6,458 bases of DNA, from the NCBI GenBank assembly GCA_947176425.1, contig CAMWQV010000124.1, forward strand, positions 1 through 6,458, given 5' to 3'. Position numbers and translations under genes: made by a program. The notes beneath the pieces are model-generated. The model made no database searches, was not told the origin of the DNA, and saw only the letters and a program-made list of their open reading frames with translations. The first letter of the stretch is position 1; each line of letters opens with the position of its first letter. This DNA is from an uncultured Clostridia bacterium (GTDB lineage: Bacteria; Bacillota; Clostridia; Oscillospirales; Oscillospiraceae). Positions 1-6,408 of this stretch are shown here, in pieces.

Positions 1-307
1 CTGCCCACTGGCCAAAAACACTGGATTAGCCCACACCTTTGCCACCGCCGCAGATCAGAAGACCGTTGGACGTATCTTGCTGGCGCTCTGCGCCCTGACC
101 GGAGGCGGCATGATTGCCGCTGGGGGCTTGACCGGCGCAGTGATGCTGGCCGCAGGACTGTTCGTGTTCTGGCATTACCGAATAACGGCGGACCGGCAGT
201 TCGGCGGGATCTCCGGGGATTTAGCGGGATGGTTCCTGCAAAGGGCGGAGCTTTGGATGCTGGCGGCGCTGACTGCTTGTCAGCTTGTTGAGGAGGTGTT
301 GTCATGA
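1..307 (+). CDS. cobS: Adenosylcobinamide-GDP ribazoletransferase (cobalamin synthase), 3' part only
   Basis: This is the C-terminal 101 residues of CobS; the start lies upstream of the window and reading begins at base 2. CobS is an integral membrane enzyme that joins adenosylcobinamide-GDP to alpha-ribazole (5'-phosphate), the last assembly step of cobalamin. The visible part holds the PLAKNTGLAHTF stretch, equivalent to the family's PYARxxGLG region, then a long hydrophobic segment (fragment residues about 25-58), then the typical C-terminal FGGISGD motif (67-73), and a final hydrophobic helix (about 82-96). No frameshift is seen. Its stop TGA overlaps the ATG of the next gene by 4 bases (ATGA), so the two are probably translationally coupled. 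An in-frame TTG at base 77 is internal and not a real start. The family assignment is secure from the C-terminal motif and the context. Confidence 0.93.
   Translation, partial: CPLAKNTGLAHTFATAADQKTVGRILLALCALTGGGMIAAGGLTGAVMLAAGLFVFWHYRITADRQFGGISGDLAGWFLQRAELWMLAALTACQLVEEVLS
291..298 (+). promoter_or_regulatory. Ribosome binding site of the short cobU-like gene
   Basis: A near-perfect Shine-Dalgarno sequence (AGGAGGTG) lies inside the end of cobS, 5-6 bases before the ATG at 304. It supports this start and shows that the unusually short cobU-like frame is a properly initiated gene rather than the remnant of a longer one. Confidence 0.85.
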
Positions 308-630
308 TCTTTATCACTGGGCCGCTCTACAGCGGCAAACGGGAATATGCATGTAAGCTTCTTGGCTGCGGCGAGGCGGAATTGAAAAGCCGCGCCGTAT
401 GGGACGTACAGGAATTGGCCGTCCAGCGCGGTGATCTGGATATTCTGGCGGACGAACTCAGCCAATACGAAGTGGTTATTGCCACAGAGGTCGGCGGCGG
501 CGTGGTTCCGGTGGATGCCGGAGAACGGGCCGGACGGGAGGCTGCGGGAAGACTCAGCTGTCTGCTGGCGCGGCGGGCAGAGCGGGTCGTGCGGGTGTTC
601 TGCGGACTTCCCATGGTATTGAAAGGGTAA
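304..630 (+). CDS. cobU: Short CobU-like protein (adenosylcobinamide kinase / adenosylcobinamide-phosphate guanylyltransferase family)
   Basis: This 108-residue protein resembles the two ends of CobU, which phosphorylates adenosylcobinamide and then transfers GMP to it. The N-terminus has a P-loop-like GPLYSGKR (6-13). The C-terminal half matches the CobU signature: TEVGGGVVP (61-69), then R75, R78, G82-R83 and the ending GLPMVLK, equivalent to the family's NEVGxGIVP...R..RD..G.....G...K. Usual CobU length is about 175-200 residues. The central part, which in Salmonella CobU carries the GMP-accepting His46 and the Walker B region, is absent. The protein contains no histidine, and the P-loop has Arg where Ser/Thr normally follows the Lys. 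Start and stop are clean, the ribosome binding site is strong, and it sits between cobS and cobC, so it looks like an intact short variant. Whether it still does both CobU reactions, one, or neither cannot be decided from sequence. Confidence 0.8.
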   Translation: MIFITGPLYSGKREYACKLLGCGEAELKSRAVWDVQELAVQRGDLDILADELSQYEVVIATEVGGGVVPVDAGERAGREAAGRLSCLLARRAERVVRVFCGLPMVLKG

Positions 631-634
631 GAAC

Positions 635-1240
635 ATGAATATTTATCTTCTGCGCCACGGCGAGACATCGTACAACGCGGAAAAGCGCTATCTGGGCCGC
701 AGTGATGTTTCCCTGTCCGCCAAAGGTCTTGCGGAACTGATCCCCGCTGAGTTTTCTCCCCAAAAGGTTTATGTGTCTCCTCTGCGCCGCACTTGGGAGA
801 CTGCTGGGGCGCTTTTCCCAGCAGCCCAGCCAATAGTAATTGATGATTTCCGCGAAATGGATTTTGGTATCTTTGAGGGCAAAAATTATCAGGAAATGGC
901 CTGCCTGCCGGAATATCAGGCGTGGGTCGATGGCAATTGCCTCGGCAAAATTCCCGGTGGTGAGCAGAAAACGGACTTCTGCCGCCGCACCTGTGAGGCG
1001 TTTGCTCGATTGGTGGACCAGACACTGGACGCAGGCGGTGAGCGTCTGGTAATTGTCGCCCACGGCGGTACACAGATGGCCGTCATGGAACGGTTTGCCC
1101 GGCCCGTCATGGATTATTTTTCCTGGAACGGACCGAACGGAGGAGGTTTTGTCCTGAACACTTCCCCTTGGCGGCAGGAAAGGAAACTTACTCTGCGGGA
1201 AACCGTCCGCTATACAAGGAGAGTGTCGAAATGCTGCTGA
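635..1240 (+). CDS. cobC: Histidine phosphatase, probable alpha-ribazole (adenosylcobalamin) phosphatase
   Basis: A 201-residue member of the phosphoglycerate mutase-like histidine phosphatase superfamily. The phosphate-accepting motif LLRHGET (5-11) has catalytic His8, and VSPLRRTWETA (48-58) supplies a phosphate-binding Arg. REMDFGIFEGK (73-83) contains the likely proton donor Glu74 and the conserved FEG, and VAHGGT (141-146) gives the second catalytic His143. Family members of this size in B12 clusters are CobC, which removes the 5'-phosphate from alpha-ribazole phosphate or from cobalamin phosphate. The motifs alone do not separate CobC from other small phosphatases of the superfamily; position between cobU and cbiB is what makes CobC likely. 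An AAAGGG site lies 7 bases before the ATG, and the gene starts 4 bases after the previous stop. Its last 10 bases overlap cbiB. A stretch around 830-900 is noticeably AT-rich compared with its surroundings. Confidence 0.86.
   Translation: MNIYLLRHGETSYNAEKRYLGRSDVSLSAKGLAELIPAEFSPQKVYVSPLRRTWETAGALFPAAQPIVIDDFREMDFGIFEGKNYQEMACLPEYQAWVDGNCLGKIPGGEQKTDFCRRTCEAFARLVDQTLDAGGERLVIVAHGGTQMAVMERFARPVMDYFSWNGPNGGGFVLNTSPWRQERKLTLRETVRYTRRVSKCC
1216..1223 (+). promoter_or_regulatory. Ribosome binding site that fixes the cbiB start
   Basis: AAGGAGAG lies about 8-9 bases before the ATG at 1231, inside the end of cobC. The open frame extends upstream to a TTG at 1168, but that start has no comparable site and would add 21 residues unlike CbiB. 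The start at 1231 gives the normal CbiB N-terminus. Confidence 0.85.
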
Positions 1241-2199
1241 CAGGCGCAATCCTATGCGGCTTTGCACTGGATCTGCTGCTGGCAGACCCGGCATGGATGC
1301 CCCATCCAGTGGTCTATATGGGCAAAGCCATTTCCAGCCTGGAGCATTGGCTGCGCGCCCGGCTTCCGGATACGCCTTGGGGTGAACGGCTGGGCGGCAT
1401 CCTTCTGGCGGCTGTGCTGCCGGTGGGAACACTGGCGGTTTCGGAATGCGTCTGCCGTCTGGCGGCGCAGCTGCATCCGGCGGCTGGATTTGCGGTGCAG
1501 ACAATCGGGTGCTGGCAGGCGCTGGGACTCAGAGGGCTGGCCTCGGAAAGCCGGAAGGTTTACAGCGAATTGGCAAAAAACGACCTCCCTGCCGCACGGC
1601 GGGCTGTCAGCCGCATCGTAGGCCGGGACACGCAGACTCTGACGGCGGAGGGCGTTGCAAAGGCGGCTGTGGAGACGGTGGCGGAGAATTTCTCTGACGG
1701 CACAGCGGCTCCGCTGTTTTACATGCTGCTGGGCGGCGCGCCGCTGGCCCTGGTCTACAAATCGATCAACACCATGGACAGCATGGTGGGCTACAAAAAC
1801 GAACGCTTCCTCTACTTTGGCCGTGCGGCGGCAAGGCTGGACGACGCGGCCAATCTGCTGCCCTCCCGTCTGGCGGCGCTGACCTGGATTGGGGCGGCGT
1901 TCCTGACGGGAAACAGCGGCAAAAACGCCTGGCGCATCTGGCGGCGCGACCGCCGGAACCATCCCAGTCCCAATTCCGCGCAGACGGAATCCGCCTGTGC
2001 CGGAGCGTTGGGGGTACAGCTGGCGGGACCCGCGTCCTATTTCGGGACAGTACACCAGAAGCCCACCATCGGCGACCCTCTGCGCCCAGTAGAGCCGGAG
2101 GACATCCTGCGGGCAAACCGGATGCTGTACACTTCCGGCGTGCTGGCGCTGGCTCTGGGGATCAGCATACGGACGGCGGTATGCTTATGGCTGCAATAA
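1231..2199 (+). CDS. cbiB: Adenosylcobinamide-phosphate synthase, integral membrane protein
   Basis: CbiB (CobD in the Pseudomonas nomenclature) condenses adenosylcobyric acid with aminopropanol phosphate to give adenosylcobinamide phosphate, in the cytoplasmic membrane. The predicted protein has 322 residues, normal for the family (about 310-330). Recognisable blocks are DLLLADPAWMPHPVVYMGK (14-32), the RDTQTLTAEGVAKAAVETVA region (132-151) followed by ENFSDG, KSINTMDSMVGYKNERFLYFG (177-197), HPSPNSAQTESACAGALGVQ (244-263) and the GDPLRPVEPEDI stretch (281-292). Hydrophobic segments lie near 3-19, 56-76, 158-176, 208-227 and 297-320. The start at 1231 is chosen for its Shine-Dalgarno site and the typical N-terminus; it overlaps cobC by 10 bases. 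The stop is 10 bases before the cobD-like gene, whose product makes this enzyme's co-substrate. Nothing looks broken or atypical. Confidence 0.95.
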   Translation: MLLTGAILCGFALDLLLADPAWMPHPVVYMGKAISSLEHWLRARLPDTPWGERLGGILLAAVLPVGTLAVSECVCRLAAQLHPAAGFAVQTIGCWQALGLRGLASESRKVYSELAKNDLPAARRAVSRIVGRDTQTLTAEGVAKAAVETVAENFSDGTAAPLFYMLLGGAPLALVYKSINTMDSMVGYKNERFLYFGRAAARLDDAANLLPSRLAALTWIGAAFLTGNSGKNAWRIWRRDRRNHPSPNSAQTESACAGALGVQLAGPASYFGTVHQKPTIGDPLRPVEPEDILRANRMLYTSGVLALALGISIRTAVCLWLQ

Positions 2200-2209
2200 G
2201 GAGAATGGC

Positions 2210-3262
2210 ATGGGAAAACTGACCCACGGCGGCGATTGGGCCGGATATGAACAGAAATATGGTAAACCGCCCTTGGATTTTTCCTCTAACGTCAGTCCTC
2301 TGGGGCTTCCGGAGGGTGTACGGCAGGCTGTCATCCGTTCCTTGCAGGATGCGGAACGGTACCCCGATCCCCTGTGCCGCCAGCTGCGCCGCGCCATTGC
2401 CGGCGCGGAAGGAATCAGCCCCCTCTGGTGTCTGTGCGGCAATGGTTCCGCGGACCTCATTTACCGTGCGGTCTTGGCCGCGCGTCCCCGGAGGGCACTG
2501 GTGACTGCGCCAACCTTTGGCGAATATGAAGCGGCGTTGACACTGGTTTCCTGCCGGACAGAGCGGTACAGGCTGCGGAAAGAGGATGGTTTCTTGCTCC
2601 AGGAAGATTTCCTGGAGGCGATCACGCCAGAGATAGATATGGTGTTCCTCTGCGAACCCAACAACCCCACAGGCCGCACGTCTCCCCGCAAACTTCTGCT
2701 GGACGTGCTGGCGCGGTGCCGGGAAGCCGGTTCGCTGCTGGTGGTGGACGAATGCTTCGGCAGCTTTCTGGACGACCCCGGCCAGCATACGCTCTCCGGA
2801 CAGTTGAAGAAATTCCCCCATCTGCTGATTCTGAAAGCTTTTACCAAGCTGTACGCCATGGCGGGACTGCGCCTTGGTTACTGCCTGTGCGGCGACACCG
2901 CCTTTCTGGACGCTATGCGCACAGCTGGACAGCCTTGGGCGGTATCCGGCGCTGCTCAGGCTGCGGGAACCGCAGCTCTTGCGGAAACGGAATATGCGCA
3001 GGCCGTCCGGGCGTTGACAGTGCGGGAACGCCCCTGGCTGGCGGGAGAATTGGAACACCTGGGCTGTCAGGTGATTCCGGGCGAGGCCAATTATCTGCTG
3101 TTCGCCCAGGAAAAACCGATTCTGGAACCGCTGCGGCAAAGGGGAATTCTCCTGCGCGGCTGCGGGAACTACCAGGGGCTGGACGGTACGTGGTACCGCA
3201 CGGCAGTGCGGGGCCGGGAAGATAACCGCCGCCTCATCGCCGCGCTGGAAGACATTCTATAA
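2210..3262 (+). CDS. cobD: L-threonine-O-3-phosphate decarboxylase (PLP-dependent, CobD-type)
   Basis: A 350-residue class I (fold type I) PLP aminotransferase-like protein. CobD decarboxylates L-threonine phosphate to (R)-1-amino-2-propanol phosphate, the linker that CbiB attaches to cobyric acid. Visible features are LDFSSNVSPLGLP (22-34), which is the family's 'dFS-N-NPLG' opening; GNGSADLI (77-84) for PLP phosphate binding; CEPNNPTG (148-155) with Asn152; VVDECF (178-183) with Asp180; and the Schiff-base Lys213 in AFTKLYAMAGLRLGY. Arg330 in TWYRTAVR is the likely carboxylate-binding residue. Histidinol-phosphate aminotransferase (HisC) is the close relative; the opening motif, the TKLYAMAGLRLGY block and the place directly after cbiB favour CobD. 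A serine-phosphate substrate, giving norcobamides, cannot be excluded from sequence. AAGGAGA at 2198-2204 overlaps the cbiB stop and precedes the ATG by 5 bases. Confidence 0.92.
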   Translation: MGKLTHGGDWAGYEQKYGKPPLDFSSNVSPLGLPEGVRQAVIRSLQDAERYPDPLCRQLRRAIAGAEGISPLWCLCGNGSADLIYRAVLAARPRRALVTAPTFGEYEAALTLVSCRTERYRLRKEDGFLLQEDFLEAITPEIDMVFLCEPNNPTGRTSPRKLLLDVLARCREAGSLLVVDECFGSFLDDPGQHTLSGQLKKFPHLLILKAFTKLYAMAGLRLGYCLCGDTAFLDAMRTAGQPWAVSGAAQAAGTAALAETEYAQAVRALTVRERPWLAGELEHLGCQVIPGEANYLLFAQEKPILEPLRQRGILLRGCGNYQGLDGTWYRTAVRGREDNRRLIAALEDIL

Positions 3263-3269
3263 GGAGGAG
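3261..3269 (+). promoter_or_regulatory. Ribosome binding site of cbiP
   Basis: AAGGAGGAG overlaps the last bases of the cobD stop codon and lies 5 bases before the ATG at 3275. It is one of the strongest sites in the window and confirms the cbiP start. Confidence 0.85.
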
Positions 3270-3274
3270 AACCC

Positions 3275-4756
3275 ATGAGCCGCGCAAAATCCATTATGAT
3301 CCAAGGCACCATGTCCGGTGCGGGCAAGAGTCTGCTGTGTGCGGCATTGTGCCGCATTTTTTCCCAGGACGGCTGGCAGACTGCCCCGTTTAAGAGCCAG
3401 AATATGGCGCTGAACAGCTTTGTTACTTTAGACGGCCTGGAGATTGGCCGCGCCCAGGCTGTCCAAGCCCAAGCCGCCGGAATGGAGCCGGATGTACGCA
3501 TGAATCCCGTTCTGCTCAAACCGTGCAGCGACATGGGCAGTCAGGTGATTGTCCTCGGCGAGGTGCGGAGCCAGATGATGGCGGCGGAGTATTTCCGCTA
3601 TAAAAGGCAGCTTTTCCCGGAAATCCTGGCCGCTTACGATAGTTTGGCCGCAGAAAATGACGTGATCGTGATAGAGGGAGCAGGCAGTCCGGCAGAGATC
3701 AATCTTCGGGCGGATGACATTGTGAATATGGGCCTTGCGCAGCAGATAGACGCTCCCGTACTGCTGGTCGGGGACATCGACCGGGGCGGCGTTTTCGCCC
3801 AGCTGTATGGCACGGTGGCCCTGCTCCAGCCGGAAGAACAAGACCGGATTGTGGGCCTGGTTGTCAACAAATTCCGTGGAGATTTGGAAATCCTACGTCC
3901 GGGACTTGCCATGCTGGAGGAAAAAACAGGGAAACCAGTGCTGGGCGTGGTACCCTTTCTCACGGTGGACGTGGACGACGAGGATTCGCTGGCCCCACGC
4001 CTGGAGCGGCAAGGGATACATAAGCCGCTGGACGCGGCGGTGGTGCGCCTGCCCCGCATGTCCAACTTCACCGACTTTGCACCATTGGAGTCCCACCCGC
4101 AAATCGGGGTGCGGTATGTAGACGAAGCCCGCCGCCTGGGCAGTCCGGACCTGGTGATCCTGCCGGGCACCAAAAGTACCGTGGACGATCTTCTCTGGCT
4201 GCGGCAAAGCGGATTGGAAGCGGCGATCCAAAAGCTTGCCGGTCAAGGTACGCCCGTCCTGGGGGTGTGCGGCGGTTATCAAATACTGGGCGAGTCGCTC
4301 CACGACCCGGACGGGGTGGAATGCGGCAAACCGGGCAGCGTTCGGGGCATGGGACTGCTGCCAATCGAAACCACTTTCATCGGGCAAAAACATCGCAGGC
4401 AGGTGAAAGCAAAGGTCTCCGTGGACGCTCTGGCGAATGCGGAATTGGCAGGCTATGAGATCCATATGGGACGGACTGAGGTCAAAGGCGCGCCTTTCTG
4501 CGTCCTGGACGATGGGCATCCTGACGGCTGCGCACAGGGCAACGTGTGGGGGACGTATCTCCACGGGCTGTTTGACAGCGGAGCGCTGACAGAAAAACTG
4601 GCGCGGATGCTCTGCCAGCGGAAGGGGCTGCTGCTTGAACTGGCCCAGCCGCTCTCCCACGCCGCTTATCAGCAGCAGCAGTTTGACCTGCTGGCTGGGG
4701 GCGTCCGGCAGGCACTGGATATGGAAAAAATTTACCAGATCATGGGGTTGACTTGA
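3275..4756 (+). CDS. cbiP: Adenosylcobyric acid synthase (glutamine-hydrolysing)
   Basis: CbiP (CobQ) carries out the four ATP- and glutamine-dependent amidations at positions b, d, e and g of adenosylcobyrinic acid a,c-diamide, giving adenosylcobyric acid. It has 493 residues, full length for the family. The N-terminal MinD/BioD-like ATPase domain (about 1-230) starts with the P-loop GTMSGAGKS (11-19), followed by PFKSQNMALNS and the segment RMNPVLLKPCSDMGSQV; VIEGAGSPAEINL and GDIDRGGVFAQ follow. The C-terminal class I (triad) glutamine amidotransferase domain (about 250-450) includes DLVILPGTKST, the nucleophile Cys332 in LGVCGGYQILG and His430 in GTYLHGLFDS. The triad glutaminase in this family is atypical, so its glutamate was not assigned. 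The gene begins 12 bases after cobD and its stop TGA directly abuts the cbiC ATG. All key residues expected of an active enzyme are present. Confidence 0.96.
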   Translation: MSRAKSIMIQGTMSGAGKSLLCAALCRIFSQDGWQTAPFKSQNMALNSFVTLDGLEIGRAQAVQAQAAGMEPDVRMNPVLLKPCSDMGSQVIVLGEVRSQMMAAEYFRYKRQLFPEILAAYDSLAAENDVIVIEGAGSPAEINLRADDIVNMGLAQQIDAPVLLVGDIDRGGVFAQLYGTVALLQPEEQDRIVGLVVNKFRGDLEILRPGLAMLEEKTGKPVLGVVPFLTVDVDDEDSLAPRLERQGIHKPLDAAVVRLPRMSNFTDFAPLESHPQIGVRYVDEARRLGSPDLVILPGTKSTVDDLLWLRQSGLEAAIQKLAGQGTPVLGVCGGYQILGESLHDPDGVECGKPGSVRGMGLLPIETTFIGQKHRRQVKAKVSVDALANAELAGYEIHMGRTEVKGAPFCVLDDGHPDGCAQGNVWGTYLHGLFDSGALTEKLARMLCQRKGLLLELAQPLSHAAYQQQQFDLLAGGVRQALDMEKIYQIMGLT

Positions 4757-5437
4757 ATGGAACAGGAAATCAAATATGTACTTCCGGCAGAGATTGAACA
4801 GGAAAGTATGCGTATCATCGCGCAGGAGTTGGCGTCGTGCGGAATCGTATTGCCGCAGGAAACGGAAGCTGTGGTCAAGCGGGTCATCCACACCACAGCA
4901 GACTTCGATTATGCAGAGAATCTGCATTTTACTACAGGCGCTGTGCGGAAGGCCGTGGAAGCCCTCCGGTCTGGACGGACTGTAATCACGGACACCAATA
5001 TGGCAAAGGCCGGAATCAGCAAGGCCGCTTTGAAGCAGCTGTCATGCGAGGCGTACTGCTTTATGGCGGACAGCAAGGTTGCGGAGGCCGCGAAGGCTCA
5101 TGGTACTACCCGCGCCGTATCCGCCATGCAAAAAGCCGCGAAGGAGTATCCGGAGGCGGTTTTTGCCGTTGGGAACGCACCAACGGCACTGCTGGAACTT
5201 TGTAAACTGATACAGGACGGGCTGCGGCCCGCGCTGGTGGTTGCTGTACCGGTAGGATTTGTCAACGTGGTGGAAAGCAAACGACGGATCTTTCAGCTCT
5301 GCATGGACTATGGGATTCCTTGTATTGCGGCCATAGGCCGCAAGGGCGGCAGCAATGTGGCAGCCGCGATTTGCAACGCACTTGCCTATACGGCGCTGGG
5401 AACCCTTGACCCAGCGCTGCGTCAGACTTTATCTTAA
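4757..5437 (+). CDS. cbiC: Cobalt-precorrin-8 methylmutase (precorrin-8X methylmutase)
   Basis: CbiC (CobH in the aerobic route) moves the methyl group from C-11 to C-12 of (cobalt-)precorrin-8, giving (cobalt-)cobyrinic acid. The 226-residue protein is normal to slightly long for the family (about 205-225). The catalytic His45 lies in RVIHTTADFDY (42-52). Further family blocks are VITDTNMAKAGI (76-87), AVGNAPTALLEL (137-148), VPVGFVNVVESK (164-175) and GRKGGSNVAAAICNALAY (194-211). Accompanying genes are of the anaerobic cbi type, so the cobalt-containing substrate is more likely. The ATG follows the cbiP stop with no gap, and the only upstream ribosome site is a weak GGGG near 4744-4747, so initiation probably depends on translation of cbiP. 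It is the only corrin-ring-building gene in the window. Confidence 0.95.
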   Translation: MEQEIKYVLPAEIEQESMRIIAQELASCGIVLPQETEAVVKRVIHTTADFDYAENLHFTTGAVRKAVEALRSGRTVITDTNMAKAGISKAALKQLSCEAYCFMADSKVAEAAKAHGTTRAVSAMQKAAKEYPEAVFAVGNAPTALLELCKLIQDGLRPALVVAVPVGFVNVVESKRRIFQLCMDYGIPCIAAIGRKGGSNVAAAICNALAYTALGTLDPALRQTLS

Positions 5438-5443
5438 AAGAAC

Positions 5444-5449
5444 AGGAGA
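5444..5449 (+). promoter_or_regulatory. Ribosome binding site of the terminal deacylase gene
   Basis: AGGAGA lies 6 bases before the ATG at 5456 in the 18-base gap after cbiC. It supports this start and, with no promoter-like or terminator-like sequence in the gap, membership of the same transcript. Confidence 0.7.
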
Positions 5450-5455
5450 ACTGCT

Positions 5456-6403
5456 ATGTTTACCATTTGCGGACATACCATGCATCCCGGCGAAAAAAAG
5501 CAGACCATACTGCGGCCTGTATGCGGTTACGAAATGCCCTCAACGATTATTTGCGGAGCCAAACCTGGAAAGACTGTTTTGATTACTGCTGGAATACATG
5601 CTGGTGAGTATCCCGGCATTCCCGCGGTAATCCGTACCGCAAAGGAACTGGACCCGGCGCAGGTGACAGGAAATATCCTGATGGTTCACTGCGTTAATAC
5701 CAGTGGTTTCTGGGCCAGAACCGACTGCCTTGTTGCGGAAGACGGCGGCAATCTGAACACCAATTATCCCGGTGCGCCGGACGGCACGGTTTCCCAAAAA
5801 GTTGCCGATTATTTTGTGAAACAGATTTTTCCGCATGTGGACTTTATTGTTGATCTGCATTCCGGATCCCAGCAGGAGCCGCTGACGCCTTGCCTGTTTT
5901 TCCCAAAGTGGGAAAAGGTTCGTGAGGAGGCTTTGAGCGCAGCGAAAGCGTTGGATATTCCCTATCTGATTCAGTCTATGGCTAAAACCGGAGAATATAG
6001 CTATGCCGCCTATACGATGGGAATTCCTTCCATTCTTTTGGAGCGAGGACACAGCGGTTTCTGCGAGGAAACATGGATTGGAGACTACCAGAAAGACCTG
6101 CGGCTGTTGCTGCGGCACTTGGGCTGCTATCCTTACAATGGACAGCCCACAGTGGAAAAGCATGTTTTTATTAAAAGCATTTACTTGGAAGCGGCAGAAG
6201 ACGGCGTCTGGTACTGCTATGTAAAACCTGACGACAGGGTAATGCGGGGTCAGCTGCTGGGTCGCACAGAAGATTTTTATGGCAATGTTCTCCATGAATA
6301 TTATGCCGAATCCAATGGTATTGTATTCTATCATTGCTGCGGTTTGTCCGTAAAAGCTGGCCGGAATCTGGTGGCTTATGGTGTAGAGGAAGCCGGGTCA
6401 TAA
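5456..6403 (+). CDS. AstE/AspA-like zinc deacylase (succinylglutamate desuccinylase / aspartoacylase family), substrate unknown
   Basis: A 315-residue cytoplasmic protein (no signal peptide or membrane segment) with the M14-type metallo-deacylase fold. Predicted zinc ligands are His48 and Glu51 in AGIHAGEYPG (45-54) and His135 in VDLHSG (132-137). Glu196 in ILLERG is the likely catalytic base. The family's NLNRxFPG motif appears as NLNTNYPG (99-106), so the arginine that usually binds a substrate carboxylate is Thr102. The C-terminal part (about 235-315) has the small beta-rich domain typical of this family, ending KAGRNLVAYG. Relatives remove acyl groups from amino acids (succinylglutamate, N-acetylaspartate) or hydrolyse other amides, but annotations of the broad family are unreliable. 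It starts 18 bases after cbiC and stops 5 bases before the operon terminator, so it is probably co-transcribed with B12 genes. GC content is lower than in cbiB-cbiP (several 60-base stretches near 42-50%). Specific function is not assigned. Confidence 0.85.
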   Translation: MFTICGHTMHPGEKKQTILRPVCGYEMPSTIICGAKPGKTVLITAGIHAGEYPGIPAVIRTAKELDPAQVTGNILMVHCVNTSGFWARTDCLVAEDGGNLNTNYPGAPDGTVSQKVADYFVKQIFPHVDFIVDLHSGSQQEPLTPCLFFPKWEKVREEALSAAKALDIPYLIQSMAKTGEYSYAAYTMGIPSILLERGHSGFCEETWIGDYQKDLRLLLRHLGCYPYNGQPTVEKHVFIKSIYLEAAEDGVWYCYVKPDDRVMRGQLLGRTEDFYGNVLHEYYAESNGIVFYHCCGLSVKAGRNLVAYGVEEAGS

Positions 6404-6408
6404 ATCAG

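Noticed and set aside
304..630. Frameshift or sequencing error as the reason for the short cobU-like gene
   Set aside because: The P-loop end and the C-terminal motif are in one uninterrupted frame, and the 44 residues between them look like folded protein. No other frame nearby supplies the missing CobU middle.
327..1073. Minus-strand open frame of 248 codons across the short cobU and cobC
   Set aside because: It is another shadow frame. I checked whether it could explain the shortness of the cobU-like gene, but it has no recognisable domain and no ribosome site context.
1168..1230. Upstream TTG start for cbiB adding 21 residues
   Set aside because: It would overlap cobC by 73 bases, lacks a good ribosome site, and the extra residues are unlike CbiB N-termini. 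The ATG at 1231 has AAGGAGAG at proper distance.
554..1504. Long open frame of 316 codons on the minus strand
   Set aside because: It lies antisense to cobC and cbiB, whose + strand frames have clear family motifs. Its translation is rich in Pro, Arg and His with no recognisable motif, as expected from codon bias in GC-rich genes.
2162..3139. Minus-strand open frame of 325 codons opposite cobD
   Set aside because: It is antisense to a gene with an intact PLP-enzyme motif set, and has no motif of its own.
3893..4927. Minus-strand open frame of 344 codons opposite cbiP and the start of cbiC
   Set aside because: It crosses two well-supported + strand genes, has a Cys/His/Pro-rich composition without a recognisable pattern, and is a shadow of codon bias.
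5540..6334. Minus-strand open frame of 264 codons opposite the deacylase gene
   Set aside because: The + strand frame carries the metallo-deacylase residues in correct order, and the minus frame shows no family resemblance.
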